Notes under the pieces: model-generated
What the model was told of the DNA's origin: nothing
What the model saw: the letters and a program-made list of their open reading frames with translations, nothing else
The model's database searches: none
In this document: in pieces, positions 12,868 to 23,437 of the stretch
How the letters are laid out: the number at the start of each line of letters is the position of its first letter
Position numbering within the stretch: the first letter of the stretch is position 1
Source: Plantago major
Taxonomy: Eukaryota > Streptophyta > Magnoliopsida > Lamiales > Plantaginaceae
Assembly: GCA_026545765.1 (NCBI GenBank)
Contig: CM048842.1
Span: 71,227,871 to 71,291,870, forward strand
Reading direction: 5' to 3'
DNA length: 64,000 nucleotides
Program-made: the position numbers and the translations under genes

Positions 12868-15800
12868 TCACCACCAGGACATTGTTTACTATGTACTCAT
12901 TATTACAAAATTTTGCGAGAGACCATCTCTCGACTAGATCATCACCACATATTTAACGACAAACATCATATGTTTAACTTCAAACACTGCGTGTATAATA
13001 AACCTACAATAAAATTACATTACCTACATTTCTAAGCATGCAATGTTTGTAACTAAATATGTGATGTTTGATGCAGTGCTTCGAGACTCGCAAAAGTTGA
13101 TCATTTAACATTACACCAGTGTTATGACACAGGAATAACCAAATTAATATTAAGAAGTCGTAGAATTATTCAGAGTCATAAAGGTGAGCCAATTTGAGAA
13201 AATTGAGGGTAAATTGCTCATGTACCCCCAAAATTCACTGTCTCAGCTCTATCCTGCCGCTATGTACCAGGATACTGGTTCGGGAATCACCGGGATCGTC
13301 CGCGACTCTAAACATCCCGCTGTAGAGGTATCTATTTGCAGGTCTGAAAATGTGCTGAGATAGCGGGCTGCACTTGATCCTGACACGATTGACCACTGCA
13401 TTATAGTCCCTTATAGATTGTAAAACGATGTTTTGAGTTCCAAATTGCTTAAATTTAGCACGTGTAATCACTTGATATTTTCCGTAAATATGATAACTCT
13501 TGTATGCGCCATGGCTATTTTTTGTACATTGGCCATTTTGTGTTGAATATATGTGTTGCACAGTATGACATATTTATGCATCACGGGGTAGTACCTCTGG
13601 AGCATTCAATAATTTCTTTAGAACAAATTTACCGGGCAAGACAATAAATTTACGTCATTAGCATCAACCAATTTATGTGTGGTGGATGCAGGTACTAGGT
13701 GCCGCTTCAATGGTAAGCAAGACTGGTAAGCATCCTGGACAATTGAAAGATGATGTTGCCTCACCTGGTGGGACAACTATTGCTGGTATTTACGAGCTCG
13801 AAAAGGCTGGCTTTCGTGGTACTCTGATGAACGCAGTCGTTGCTGCCGCAAAGCGCAGCCAAGATTTATCTCCGAGTTAGTTTTAATTGTTCAAAGATTA
13901 TATTTCCAATGATACCAAATTTTATCATTCAAGTCAATTTTTTCTCCTTTTTATGATATGCCTGGGCATCTGATAATGTCATTGGGCATAAATTCCATAA
14001 TGCGGTTTTATGAATTTCCTTGACAATTGTAGTGGATACGAATTGAAATCTGATATATTCATATTTTTTTTAGCTTTGATTCATTCTGCTATTTTCTTGA
14101 CTATTTGAAGCCGAAATGGCAGGAGATTTTGATATTTTTGAATCACTCTTGCTTTGAACTAAGGTCTGGACACTCGTTGAATCTTTTATTCTTGTTGGTT
14201 GATCTTCACTCAACCGTCAAATGGTTTAGCGTTTTTATTTTCTAAGAATTATGCATCAAAATAATTTAGAATGATTTAGCATCTTTTCTTTTGTCTTGTC
14301 TGCTGCCGATCATCTAGACACTGTTCCAGCTTATCCCCTTCTAAGAGGGCTACTGGAGCAACCTCTCTATTTATCATCAGAATGCGAGTCTTCTGATCGG
14401 GCCTTAAGCTCTGTTTCCGTATTTATCTAATGATCTCTGTCAGACTTTGGAGAAAATTCATCTCGAATAGTCAGGTTCTTGCATTGCTTGTCCCCTTCAG
14501 ATTTTGTTCAATGATATCTTAGGGAAAATTTTAAAAAATATAATGTAGAGTGAAACAGATTCCAGTTTATACCACGTCCATTTTATATACTCTATGAAGA
14601 CTACCCGTCCATTTTATACACTCCGTTAAATCTTAACGGTAAGCTTGAGTGAGTTACCAGTGCATCCGCTTTAGTTTATATCTCACGCGCCATTTCGTTT
14701 AATCTAAGGTGTTTTTAATGAAAATAAAAAATAAATAGAAAAGATCTAAAAAAAAAGACATAAATTTCTAGAAAATTATTGGGACACATCTCAACACCAT
14801 AATAATTCTGAAAAAATAAAATAAAAAATAATTTAGAAAAATTCAAAAAATTATCTCAGGAATAAATATGAAAACTAAATGATAGAAAAGATTTAAAACA
14901 TGAAATTTTATTATCAATATAGATTATTTTATTAAGCAATAAATAATGAAATATTAAGAATTTATATAGCAATACTTCGCAAAAAAATGATGAAATATTA
15001 AAAATTTATATAGCAATACTTCGCAAAATACAAAGTAACAAAAGATAGACCATAAAACAAATAAAATGTTAAAAAACTTTCACTACGACATTTGTACGTT
15101 AATTTGGTTATCCCTTATAAATCGTGAAATATATCTTTATAATTACACATATTATGATATTTTAGTTTAATACGAAACTTATATTATGATTATTATTATT
15201 ATGATTATTATTTGAAATATTTTTTCTCTAACTTATTAAACTTATAATCATTAAGGGGAGTAAACACATATAAGTATTACCGATTTTTATATTAAAATAC
15301 TAAACCCTAGCCCAAATCATGTTCCAATTCCACACCAGACTCTAGAGTCTGCTTCTTCTCTCACGCCTCAACCCATTCCAAAGCCACCACCACCATATCC
15401 TGCCGTCCACCGCCCCATCTCTTCTCTCCACCACCGCCCATCCCATCGCCTTCTCCTTTCCAAATTCCAACCATGATTGTCGCGAATCGCGATACACCAA
15501 AATCCACCATTGAATTGATGGCTGCTTTCTTCACCGGAATCCATGGAATCGATGGCTGCACAACCATCTATCTTCTTCACCGGAATCCCCTCTTTACCTT
15601 CAATCCGCCATGGAATCTTCTGATCTCAGATTCGCTCATATCTTCTTCCATTCTCTCCTGTCTTCTTATTTTAGATCTCATAAGAGGAGGTTTGGATGAA
15701 GAAGATCAAGATCTTCAATGATTTTTTCTCCTTAATTTTTTTTTTTTTAAGTTGGGTTTTTTCAGTTCTGGCCCAGACCGAACCGAAAAATTCGGTTCCG

Positions 15801-15876
15801 TCCGGGCCAGGACCGACCATTATTCGGTTCGGTTTTCGGGCCATACACCAAAAATAAATTTCTCGATCCGGCCTTC
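12868..15876. other. 3-kb block lying between the two 455-bp direct repeats
   Basis: The block carries one recognisable gene piece (P5CR last exon, 13692-13880). The rest, 12868-13691 and 13881-15876, is AT-rich non-coding DNA. Near its right end, 15300-15870, is a C-rich stretch followed by repeats of CGGTTCGGTT type (about 15775-15845), which resemble low-complexity transposon-derived sequence. No terminal inverted repeat or LTR was found at the block edges. Confidence 0.6.
13692..13880 (+). pseudogene. Last exon of pyrroline-5-carboxylate reductase (P5CR), isolated fragment
   Basis: P5CR makes proline from pyrroline-5-carboxylate. The 62-residue stretch [20 protein letters not shown], followed by [18 protein letters not shown] and [11 protein letters not shown], is the C-terminal oligomerisation region of plant P5CR. 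It starts right after a good acceptor (ggatgcag) and ends at a native-looking stop with an open frame. No upstream exon with the Rossmann NADPH-binding domain is present in the window, so this cannot encode an enzyme. The 650 bp before it may be the original last intron. It lies between the two PLGG1 first exons, which suggests capture during a rearrangement. Confidence 0.85.
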
Positions 15877-16331
15877 TTTGCAATGTTGTAGAAGCAATTG
15901 ATCAAGTGAAAACTCGACGCTATTTGTAGTCTACATGGAGACTGACTCATCTTGTTAAGATACCATATAGTCTTTTAAGGTCCACACAATTTGAAGCTCT
16001 CAATCAAGAAAAATGTCCGCTCTTCCCATCTCTCTCACTCTCTTACTCCTCTTGTTCTTCTACCATGGCAACACTCCTCTTATCACTAAGACTAGTCTCC
16101 AATCACAGACCATTAACATCTTTCAAGACATCCACAAAAATCAATTCAGCTCTGTCATCATCACTAGTTTCACGTCATGAAGAACATCCATTCCGAAAAC
16201 ATGGCATTTCGAGCCTTGTTTCTCGACCCATTAGTGTCACTGGACTCAATTCCAGGAAGAGAGTGGTTGTTAAATCTGCAGGATCAGACATGTCCTCCAC
16301 TACCCTTCAAACCAAGGTAACTGAAAGTTCA
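15877..16331 (+). repeat. 455-bp direct repeat, right copy (attached to PLGG1)
   Basis: Partner of 12413-12867. The repeats end abruptly: upstream at TTTGCAATG and downstream at GAAAGTTCA, a few bases inside intron 1. No target-site-like or transposon sequence is seen at the ends. Confidence 0.93.
16013..16180 (+). other. Upstream ORF overlapping the PLGG1 start (55 codons, different frame)
   Basis: An ATG 52 bp before the PLGG1 start opens a frame beginning MSALPISLTLLLLLFFYHGN, a hydrophobic, signal-peptide-like start, and ends with TGA inside PLGG1 exon 1. Its context (aaaaATGT) is weaker than that of the main start (taccATGG), so leaky scanning would reach PLGG1. The same overlapping ORF exists in the left repeat at 12549-12716. 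Whether the mRNA includes this ATG is unknown. Confidence 0.4.
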
Positions 16332-18967
16332 AGAAAATGTATGTAAGTTGTTGTCTCTGTTAGCGAATTAATATAAATGGATAGATTACAGTACGTTCGA
16401 TCATGATGATCCTACTCGGATGGTACTGTTAGAGAATCAATATAAATGGATTGATTCTAGTACGCTCGAGCTTGATCCTGCTCGGATAGTACTGTTAGAG
16501 AATTAATATAAATGGATTAAATTTCATATACGTCATGATTAGGGATTTTTAAGATTTTAGTATGATAGTATTTTATAAGACTTGAGCTTTTACAATTATG
16601 GATCATTGTTTAGGTTGTCAATGTGTTGCATTTGGTAGTGTCATTGGGGATAATTCTGGCAATGGACAAGTTCTTGAAGAAGGCATTTGTGGCTGCTGCA
16701 ATTAAGTTCCCAAGTGCATTGTTTGGCATGTTTTGCATATTCACAGTCTTGATGGTTCTCGATTCGACTGTTCCTGTCGCAGCGACTAGTTTGATGAACT
16801 TCTTCCAGCCAGCACTTCTGTTTATTCAGAGGTGGCTGCCTTTGTTCTACGTGCCGTCTTTGGTTGTTCTGCCTTTGGCTGTCAAGGATATTCCGGCTGC
16901 ATCAGGGCTTAAAATCCTTTTCATCATTGGTACATTTTCTAGTTTTTTAGTTTGTCAATAGTTTTATATCTATGCTTTCGACACAATTGGAAAATGTTTA
17001 GGTGGTTCAAAATGTTATGCAGAGTAAAAAAAGAATTCTAGGAGTAGAAAACAGATCGAACATATAAGGGCAAAAACTGCAATTAGGACATGTTTGTTTC
17101 GAAATTAGCTATATAACTGAGTTTTCTTGACTACTCTGAGTAGGTATAGTAGAAATGTTCTGAAGCTTTAATGAATTTTATGATATACCGTTTCGAGTTA
17201 TGATATGCAGTTTCAAATGATTCTCCTCCAGATCACTAGCATTTCATTTTAATATGGTGTTCATCAACATGATATGTTAATTTATCATCTTTACGTGCTC
17301 TCAAACTGCGTGTCTTGTCTGGCGAAACTTATATGCTTTTCTATTTTAATTTGGAATGACGAATGATTTTGTTTTGGCAGTTGGAGGGTGGTTTGCTTCA
17401 CTCGCTGTGGCAGGTTACACAGCCATTGCAGTGAGAAAGATGGTAAACACTGAAATGACAGCAGCCGAGCCCATGGCTAAGCCTTCTCCTTTTTCATCTA
17501 TAGAGTTGTGGAGTTGGAGTGGTATTTTCATCGCATCGTTTGTGTCAGCACTGTTCTACCCGACTGTGCTTGGAACAAATGCCCTGACTTGCCTACCTTT
17601 TCTCCTTGCTGCTACAGTAATCGGTTACATGGTTGGTTCTGGGTAATGTAATGATTGTGTATATATATTCTCAAGTAGAAAGACTTTCAAGTTTTCGTAT
17701 TCATCAGCATCTGATGTACTTTTGTCTTCAGGTTACCATCTGATGCGAAAAAGATTCTTCATCCCATTATAAGTTGTGCATTATCAGCTGACTTGGCAGC
17801 ACTGGCATATGGAAAACTAGCACAATGTGGACTTGATCCTGTTCTAGGTAATAATCAGCTGGCTTAGTTTTTAATGTTTCAATTTAATGGTTGGTTAATA
17901 GTCACTCCGGAACTTTATCAGACCACATATCTGATTCTGATGTCAAGTTTGACGAATACAGGATACTATCTTACAAAGTCCGTTTCAAACCCTGGAGCTG
18001 GTGATATCCTGATGGGATTTCTGGGATCAGTTATTCTCTCTTTCGCCTTCTCAATGTTCCAACAGAGAAAGGTACTTGAGTGTGCTTTAATGTCCTAATA
18101 TTAGTTCTAGGACGATGCTATTCTCATCAACAAGTTGATGTTTCTTTCCATGTCAGATTTTTGTAATTCATAACTTGAAATATTGATTACACTTACAACT
18201 AACATCCAGCTGGTCAAGAGACATGCTGCAGAGATATTCACCTCTGTGATAGTCGCGAGTGTATTTTCTTTGTACTCCACAGCTTTTATCGGGCGTCTGG
18301 TTGGTCTGGAACCTACATTAACAATATCGGTTCTACCCAGATGCATAACCGTGGCACTTGCTCTCAGCATTGTATCTTTCTTTGAAGGTAGAAAACTTAT
18401 GATCACTCACACACACAGGCCCAGGGGTTACTAATTGTAGAAGCTTATATGATGACAGTTGCCTTGTATTTGTTTCAGGTGCAAATACATCTCTAACAGC
18501 TGCTGTTGTAGTAGTCACCGGACTGGTTGGTGCCAATTTTGTCCAAACAGTTCTTGATAAGCTAGGTTTCCGCGACCCTATTGCTCGTGGTATAGCAACT
18601 GCTTCAAGGTACAAAGAACCTTAACTTTTCGACACTCTTGTTAGATAATAGCATAAGTGCCCGTGTTATATGCAGCATGCATTGATGCAGTTTCATTTGA
18701 TCTTGTGCTTTTAAAATTAAATACATGGTTTGTCACGTAAGCAACAACATGAAAACCTAGTTATTTTCTAGTCGTACGAGAACCAAATACTCATTCGTTT
18801 TCCTTTATGTTAACAGTGCACATGGACTAGGAACGGCTGCATTGTCAGCTAAGGAACCGGAAGCTCTTCCATTCTGTGCAATTGCGTACGCCCTGACAGG
18901 CATATTTGGTTCTTTGATATGCTCAGTTCCAGCTGTGAGACAAAGCTTGCTTGCCATAATTGGCTGA
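16065..18967 (+). CDS. PLGG1: Plastidal glycolate/glycerate translocator PLGG1 (LrgAB-type)
   Basis: Chloroplast inner-envelope carrier that exchanges photorespiratory glycolate and glycerate. Eight exons in phase: 16065-16316, 16614-16929, 17381-17642, 17732-17847, 17962-18071, 18210-18387, 18479-18608 and 18817-18967, giving 504 aa, close to the Arabidopsis length. The Ser/Thr/Arg-rich N-terminus is a transit peptide. Exons 2-3 encode the LrgA-like membrane half (MFCIFTVLMVLDSTVPVAAT, FYVPSLVVLPLAVKDI); later exons encode the LrgB half, with SVSNPGAGDILMGF, RHAAEIFTSVI, GLEPTLTISVLPRCITVALA and the ending SAHGLGTAALSAKEPEALPF. The gene looks complete and functional. A second copy of exon 1 lies 3.46 kb upstream. 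Confidence 0.95.
16357..16515 (+). repeat. Tandem repeat in PLGG1 intron 1
   Basis: About two and a third copies of a 66-69 bp unit starting CTGTTAGAGAATCAATATAA, at 16357, 16426 and 16492. The copies differ at several positions. The repeat begins just after the right end of the 455-bp direct repeat. Confidence 0.8.
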
Positions 18968-19337
18968 AAGAAAGGACAAAAAGAAGGCAAAACACTCACT
19001 GCAATCAATTTTTTTCATGTGACTGGATGGAAAATGAGCTATTACTTGTCAACTCCATGTTTCATCTGCAAAATCTATATGCAGTCAAATTTTCTCTGTT
19101 CTCCTTCCTTAATCCTCCCAATTAACTTTTTACATGGTGTGTGTGTTTTGGGATGCTATTTATGGCATCCATTTCTTACAGATCAATGTAATAGCTCCTA
19201 TTCTTCTCAATTGGATGATGTATTCCATTGTCCTTTGTCTTATATTTCTGGCATTCCCTTTGCAAATTTAGACAAAACAAAATACCAATCTCAAGTTTCA
19301 ATAGTCCCATCTGAATATCAGTTTTTAACAACATACC

Positions 19338-21084
19338 TGTTAGAAGTATAATAGGATTATGATTCTTTAATGTTGGTAATTAGAAGTATAATTGGAATAG
19401 TATTCCTTATTGATATCTAGCTATACATATATACGATTGATGAATGAGAAAGCGGTGAAAATAATTCTTTCACAGGTATCGAGCCAGTATAAGTCTCCAA
19501 CGAGCATTGGTTCTGCCTCTCCTCTTTTCTTTCTTCCGTCCTAAAATTTCTCTGATTTTTTCCCTCAATGCAATCAATCTGATTGCCCTTGCCATTCTCT
19601 CTTTCTTCTCTTTTCTCCCCTTTCTCCTTATCTCTCCAGCGCCTCCACGCGTGCTCCCCTTCCTCCTCTAGCCGCTGCCCCCACGGGGACCCTAGCGCCG
19701 CCGCCTCTTCTCCGGCCTCCTAATTCGTTCACCTCCCAAGCCGCATCAACGGCTTCCACCATTCCGGCTGCCTCTCTCAAGCGCTCTTGCGCATCTCTTC
19801 TCCTCCACGCAGCTGGCCACTCTCTTCTCTGGTGGTCAATTCCTCCGGCCAGGTCTTCCTCCTTTGATTACGCAGCGAATTTCTCTTCTTATGCGGTTGA
19901 GCCGCTTTCTCCCAGCTCTCTTGCTGCGTTTTCTCCTGTATTCGCCTTCTTCGAGCAATTTGCTTTTTCTTCTTCTTTCTTCCCAGAATAGCATCTGACT
20001 TCGACAACACGTTTGGAAAGGTTCATATACTTGGAATCCGATCTCCACCGTCCACAATGTAAATTCGTGTGTTAGCTACCTGTGGTCAAATTCTCAGGGC
20101 GATCCAACGGCTGAGCTGGCAGGAAACATCGTTTTTCTGACCGTGCGCTTTACTACATACGAAATTGTTTCTTCTTTCTTGGCTTGACAATGGCACCCAT
20201 AGTTGTCTCTGTGCGCCTCCATGATTCCTTGCCTCTCTGGTCACCTCCTCTCTTCGCCTCTCCAAATTGATTGGCCGCCCCTCTACGCCGGCGAGCCTCT
20301 TCCATCTCCGGCCTACTTCGATTTCTATAATCGAATTTTCCTTCTCCATGCAATATTTTATTTTTCTTTCTTTCCTCATCATCAACCTCTTCTGCTCAAG
20401 TTGTTGTTGGATCTTCGTCTGCCTCTGTGTGGTCTTATATCCTCTCTACCTATTCTGGGTGTCTCTCTATATGTCTGCTCTGGGTGCTTAAGTTCTTTCT
20501 TCTTCCGTTGTCATCTCGTCTTCTTTGTCCCGTCTCGTTCTTCTCCTCTCCCAGATTATGTCGCCATGACTTCTGGTACCTCGCCTGAGATTACGACCTC
20601 GTTCCACCCTACTCTTGCATACTCGAGCAATTATGTGGGGTTGGGTACCAAATTTGGGTCCTCCTTGCCCATACCCAATTGCCCCTTGGTATGGCCCATC
20701 GCCCGGTCCATCTCAGCAAGTTGGTCTTCTTGGATCTCACCCACAGCAAGCCCATAGGGCTATTGGAACTTTTGCCTCGCCTGCTCTCATACAACATCAA
20801 CGTAGCACGTTATGGATGAAATCTGCCGAGTCTTAACTATGAGTGGACGTTTCACCAAAGGACTTTCACAAGTATTGTTTGACGTTTTTCGGAACAGTCT
20901 CAACGTTCATCAACCTCCCGTTTCGACTGAGGGGGAGTGTTAGAAGTATAATATGATTATGATTCCTTAATGTTGGTAATTAGAAGTATAATTGGAATAG
21001 GATTCCTTATTGATATCTAGCTATACATACTTGTATATATATGCAATTGATGAATGAGAAGAGACAGGGAAAATAACTCTTTCA
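19338..21084 (+). mobile_element. Short Ty1-copia LTR retrotransposon fossil (Ale/Retrofit-like)
   Basis: LTRs lie at 19338-19472 and 20938-21084, both starting TGTTAGAAG and ending in CA, flanked by an identical 5-bp duplication ATACC (19333-19337 and 21085-21089). A primer-binding-site-like GGTATCGAGCC follows the left LTR, and a purine tract (gagggggag) precedes the right one. The only coding trace is a Pro/Gln-rich end-of-gag region near 20.6-20.8 kb; no pol domains remain, so the copy is non-autonomous. By eye the LTRs differ at about 6% of sites plus one small indel, suggesting an age of order two million years under a rate near 1.3e-8 per site per year, with wide error. It lies between PLGG1 and the BPC gene. 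Confidence 0.85.
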
Positions 21085-21089
21085 ATACC

Positions 21090-22337
21090 ATTATTAAATC
21101 CTCCATGAAAATAGAAAAGCTCATCTTCATCTTCTTCACACATATTCTTGATTACATTTGCAACAGAAGAAAATATCAGTTAGAAAGATAACTCTCCTTT
21201 TCCAAAATTTGTTTCCAGTGTCATTATTGGTCAATGTCAATAATCAGCACAACACAAGATCACTGTCTCTGGTGATATAAATGTTGTACAATGATTGTAC
21301 GATGTGTATTATATGTTGCACCGTACAACACACTCAAGTACTATATGAGACACCATAGCATGCGGCACGGTAGAAGAAACCAGCAACGGACCCTAAATTA
21401 TCATTCCCTTCCTTCCAAAAACTTTATACATGTATCATTTTCAACCATCACAAAACTTCATATATTACTAAACAAGAAATTTACCCCACGATTAACAAAT
21501 ATTAAAAAATATTATCTTTACATACAAATTACATTTTTTCCCATAAAAGTACACATTTTGGCATATGTTTAATAAATTATTTTAATTTTTCTTTAAAACT
21601 ATGTGTCAACCTAACGGATAAATCATCCGAGGCCGGTGGGAGTAAATTACAACAAATAATTGAAATAAACAGTTGACTAAAGTAGTAAAAATAATTGCAC
21701 TCGTATACAGTTGACTATCCCACTAGTTGAAATTTTCATGTAAAAGCTAAAAAAGCATAAGCTGGAGTACTATGGAATTACTCAACTCTCTTGAAATTCA
21801 CTCACAATTGTTACCATGGAGGAAGAGTATTCCTTGCTCACTAAACTTGGGTGTTGATTTCTTGCTTTTTGAAATGTGAGTTTCTGTACTAAAATCTTTT
21901 TAACTGCAACCTATCCGAGTTACAATGATTTTCCTGTTAGTTAGTGTTTCTTGGTTTTTGCCTGAATTATGCAGCAAAGTATCATCTTTTTTCCTGCATG
22001 CGTTCATTGAGTTGATTTCTTGGATTCTTTAGGCTTCAGTTCATTTGGGTTTTCAATCTGCTTCTCCAAATTGGTATAGCTATATTAATTTTTAATTATT
22101 ATTTGTTCTTTTCAATTTCTTGTTAAGACAGTGGGTGTATGTAGTTTCCTAGTTGTTATCTTGAAGATTCATTTTTAAATAACATTCTGATGTTTCTTGG
22201 ATTGCCGAAATGTGAAATACTGAAATTGAATGGCTTGAGATGACATTGAGTTGAAACCTAATCAAATAGAGGCATCTTTTGTAATTCTACTTTTGATGAA
22301 TTCTTGATTTCAGTTTCTGTGTAGCTATAATAAGAAG
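21090..22337 (+). other. Intergenic DNA and probable 5' leader of the BPC gene
   Basis: AT-rich up to about 21.78 kb. The stretch 21.78-22.33 kb looks like a transcribed leader with a possible leader intron, ending in pyrimidine-rich DNA just before the ATG. A 13-codon upstream ORF (MEEEYSLLTKLGC) starts at 21818. No other gene seen. Confidence 0.4.
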
Positions 22338-22877
22338 ATGAAGTGTAGTCCCGTGTTTGATGCCGTTCCTCTTCAATCCATTCCTGCCACTCGAAAATCG
22401 CTGAAGAAATGTGATTGGAAAAAGACTGCATTTTCTGATTTCAAGAATCACTTGTTTGCATCAGAAACTTGTCAGGCAAAACAATGCAAACCTTCTGCCC
22501 CTGATAAAGGAAAAACCAAGTTAGGTGAAAGTGACGAAGACTCAAAGAATTTAAGTGCAGTTCATAATGTAGCCAGCTTCGATATCACCAATGTTCCTCC
22601 CCCAATTTGTTCCTGTACCGGTGTTGCAAGACAATGCCACAGAGCTGGACCGGGTGGATGGCAATCTAAATGTTGCTCCAATGCTTTATCCCTGTATCCA
22701 CTCCCATGGAGTCTTTCAAACCCAGCAAAACGTGTATCTGGAAGGAAAATGAGTAAGGGAGCCTATAGGAAGCTTCTTCGTGGACTTGTACGGGATGGTC
22801 ATGATCTTTCTCAACCGGTGGACTTGAAGAACCATTGGGCAAAACATGGTACCAACAAGTTTGCTACAGTCAAATAG
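22338..22877 (+). CDS. BASIC PENTACYSTEINE (BBR/BPC) GAGA-binding transcription factor, short form
   Basis: Nuclear DNA-binding protein of the plant-specific family that binds GAGA-repeat elements. One exon encodes 179 aa. The conserved C-terminal domain starts at the five cysteines (residues 91, 93, 100, 112 and 113, in CSCTGVARQC and GGWQSKCC) and continues through YPLPW, RVSGRKMSKGAYRKLL, DLKNHWAKHGTNKF. The N-terminal half is short, basic and Ser/Lys-rich, without the alanine-zipper or coiled coil of group I/II members, so group III (BPC7-like) or a shortened copy is likely. Plant BPCs usually run from about 220 to 340 aa. The canonical WG.GGWQS is changed to RAGPGGWQS. An additional 5' coding exon cannot be excluded. 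Confidence 0.88.
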   Translation: MKCSPVFDAVPLQSIPATRKSLKKCDWKKTAFSDFKNHLFASETCQAKQCKPSAPDKGKTKLGESDEDSKNLSAVHNVASFDITNVPPPICSCTGVARQCHRAGPGGWQSKCCSNALSLYPLPWSLSNPAKRVSGRKMSKGAYRKLLRGLVRDGHDLSQPVDLKNHWAKHGTNKFATVK

Positions 22878-23437
22878 GTAACCTGCAATATTTGAACTAG
22901 AATTAATCGGCTTTATTTTGTTTTATGTTGTGTAGCTTACTATCTTGATCATGCTTTTCTGACTTAGCAAGTTATTTGCTGTGTAATCTATTTTCCTGGA
23001 TGTTGGTTTGCATTTGCACAGCTTCAACTTGTTGATGCAACAAAGGCTTAGTTATGTACTTATGTCCAAGTTTAATACTACATTGCATAATTTGCATTAA
23101 TAGTTCTGCAGCATAGGTCACACTATCTCTGCCATTGGACGCTCTGGGCTCCTAGGCCCAAGCCCGAGTGGTTTTGGTTTTACCCATAAGGCCATACCAA
23201 TTGAAATACTGTGATGTGGGGTGTCGATTACAAACCTAACATTAACGTGGATTATCCACTTGAGTAACTGCTTGTTTTCTTAAGTTGTTTGTCTATGTTA
23301 CAAGACTCCAGAGAGTTCCAACTGAAATAAATAGGATTGTATCTAGTCTCAATTGATATAACATGTTGGTAGGAAAAAATATAATCTCAAGAAACATGTA
23401 CACGGCGTGGTGTTTTTTCATATAATTTACGCATCTC
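22878..23437. other. Convergent spacer between BPC and PRK
   Basis: 3' flanks of the BPC gene (plus) and the PRK gene (minus), which end facing each other. No other feature seen. Confidence 0.55.

Noticed and set aside
15361-15721. Several overlapping open frames on both strands in C-rich DNA
   Set aside because: Low-complexity composition keeps all frames open; no recognisable domain or start context.
12413-16331. The 455-bp direct repeats as LTRs of a retrotransposon
   Set aside because: They contain a host exon, lack TG...CA ends, primer-binding site, purine tract and target duplication.
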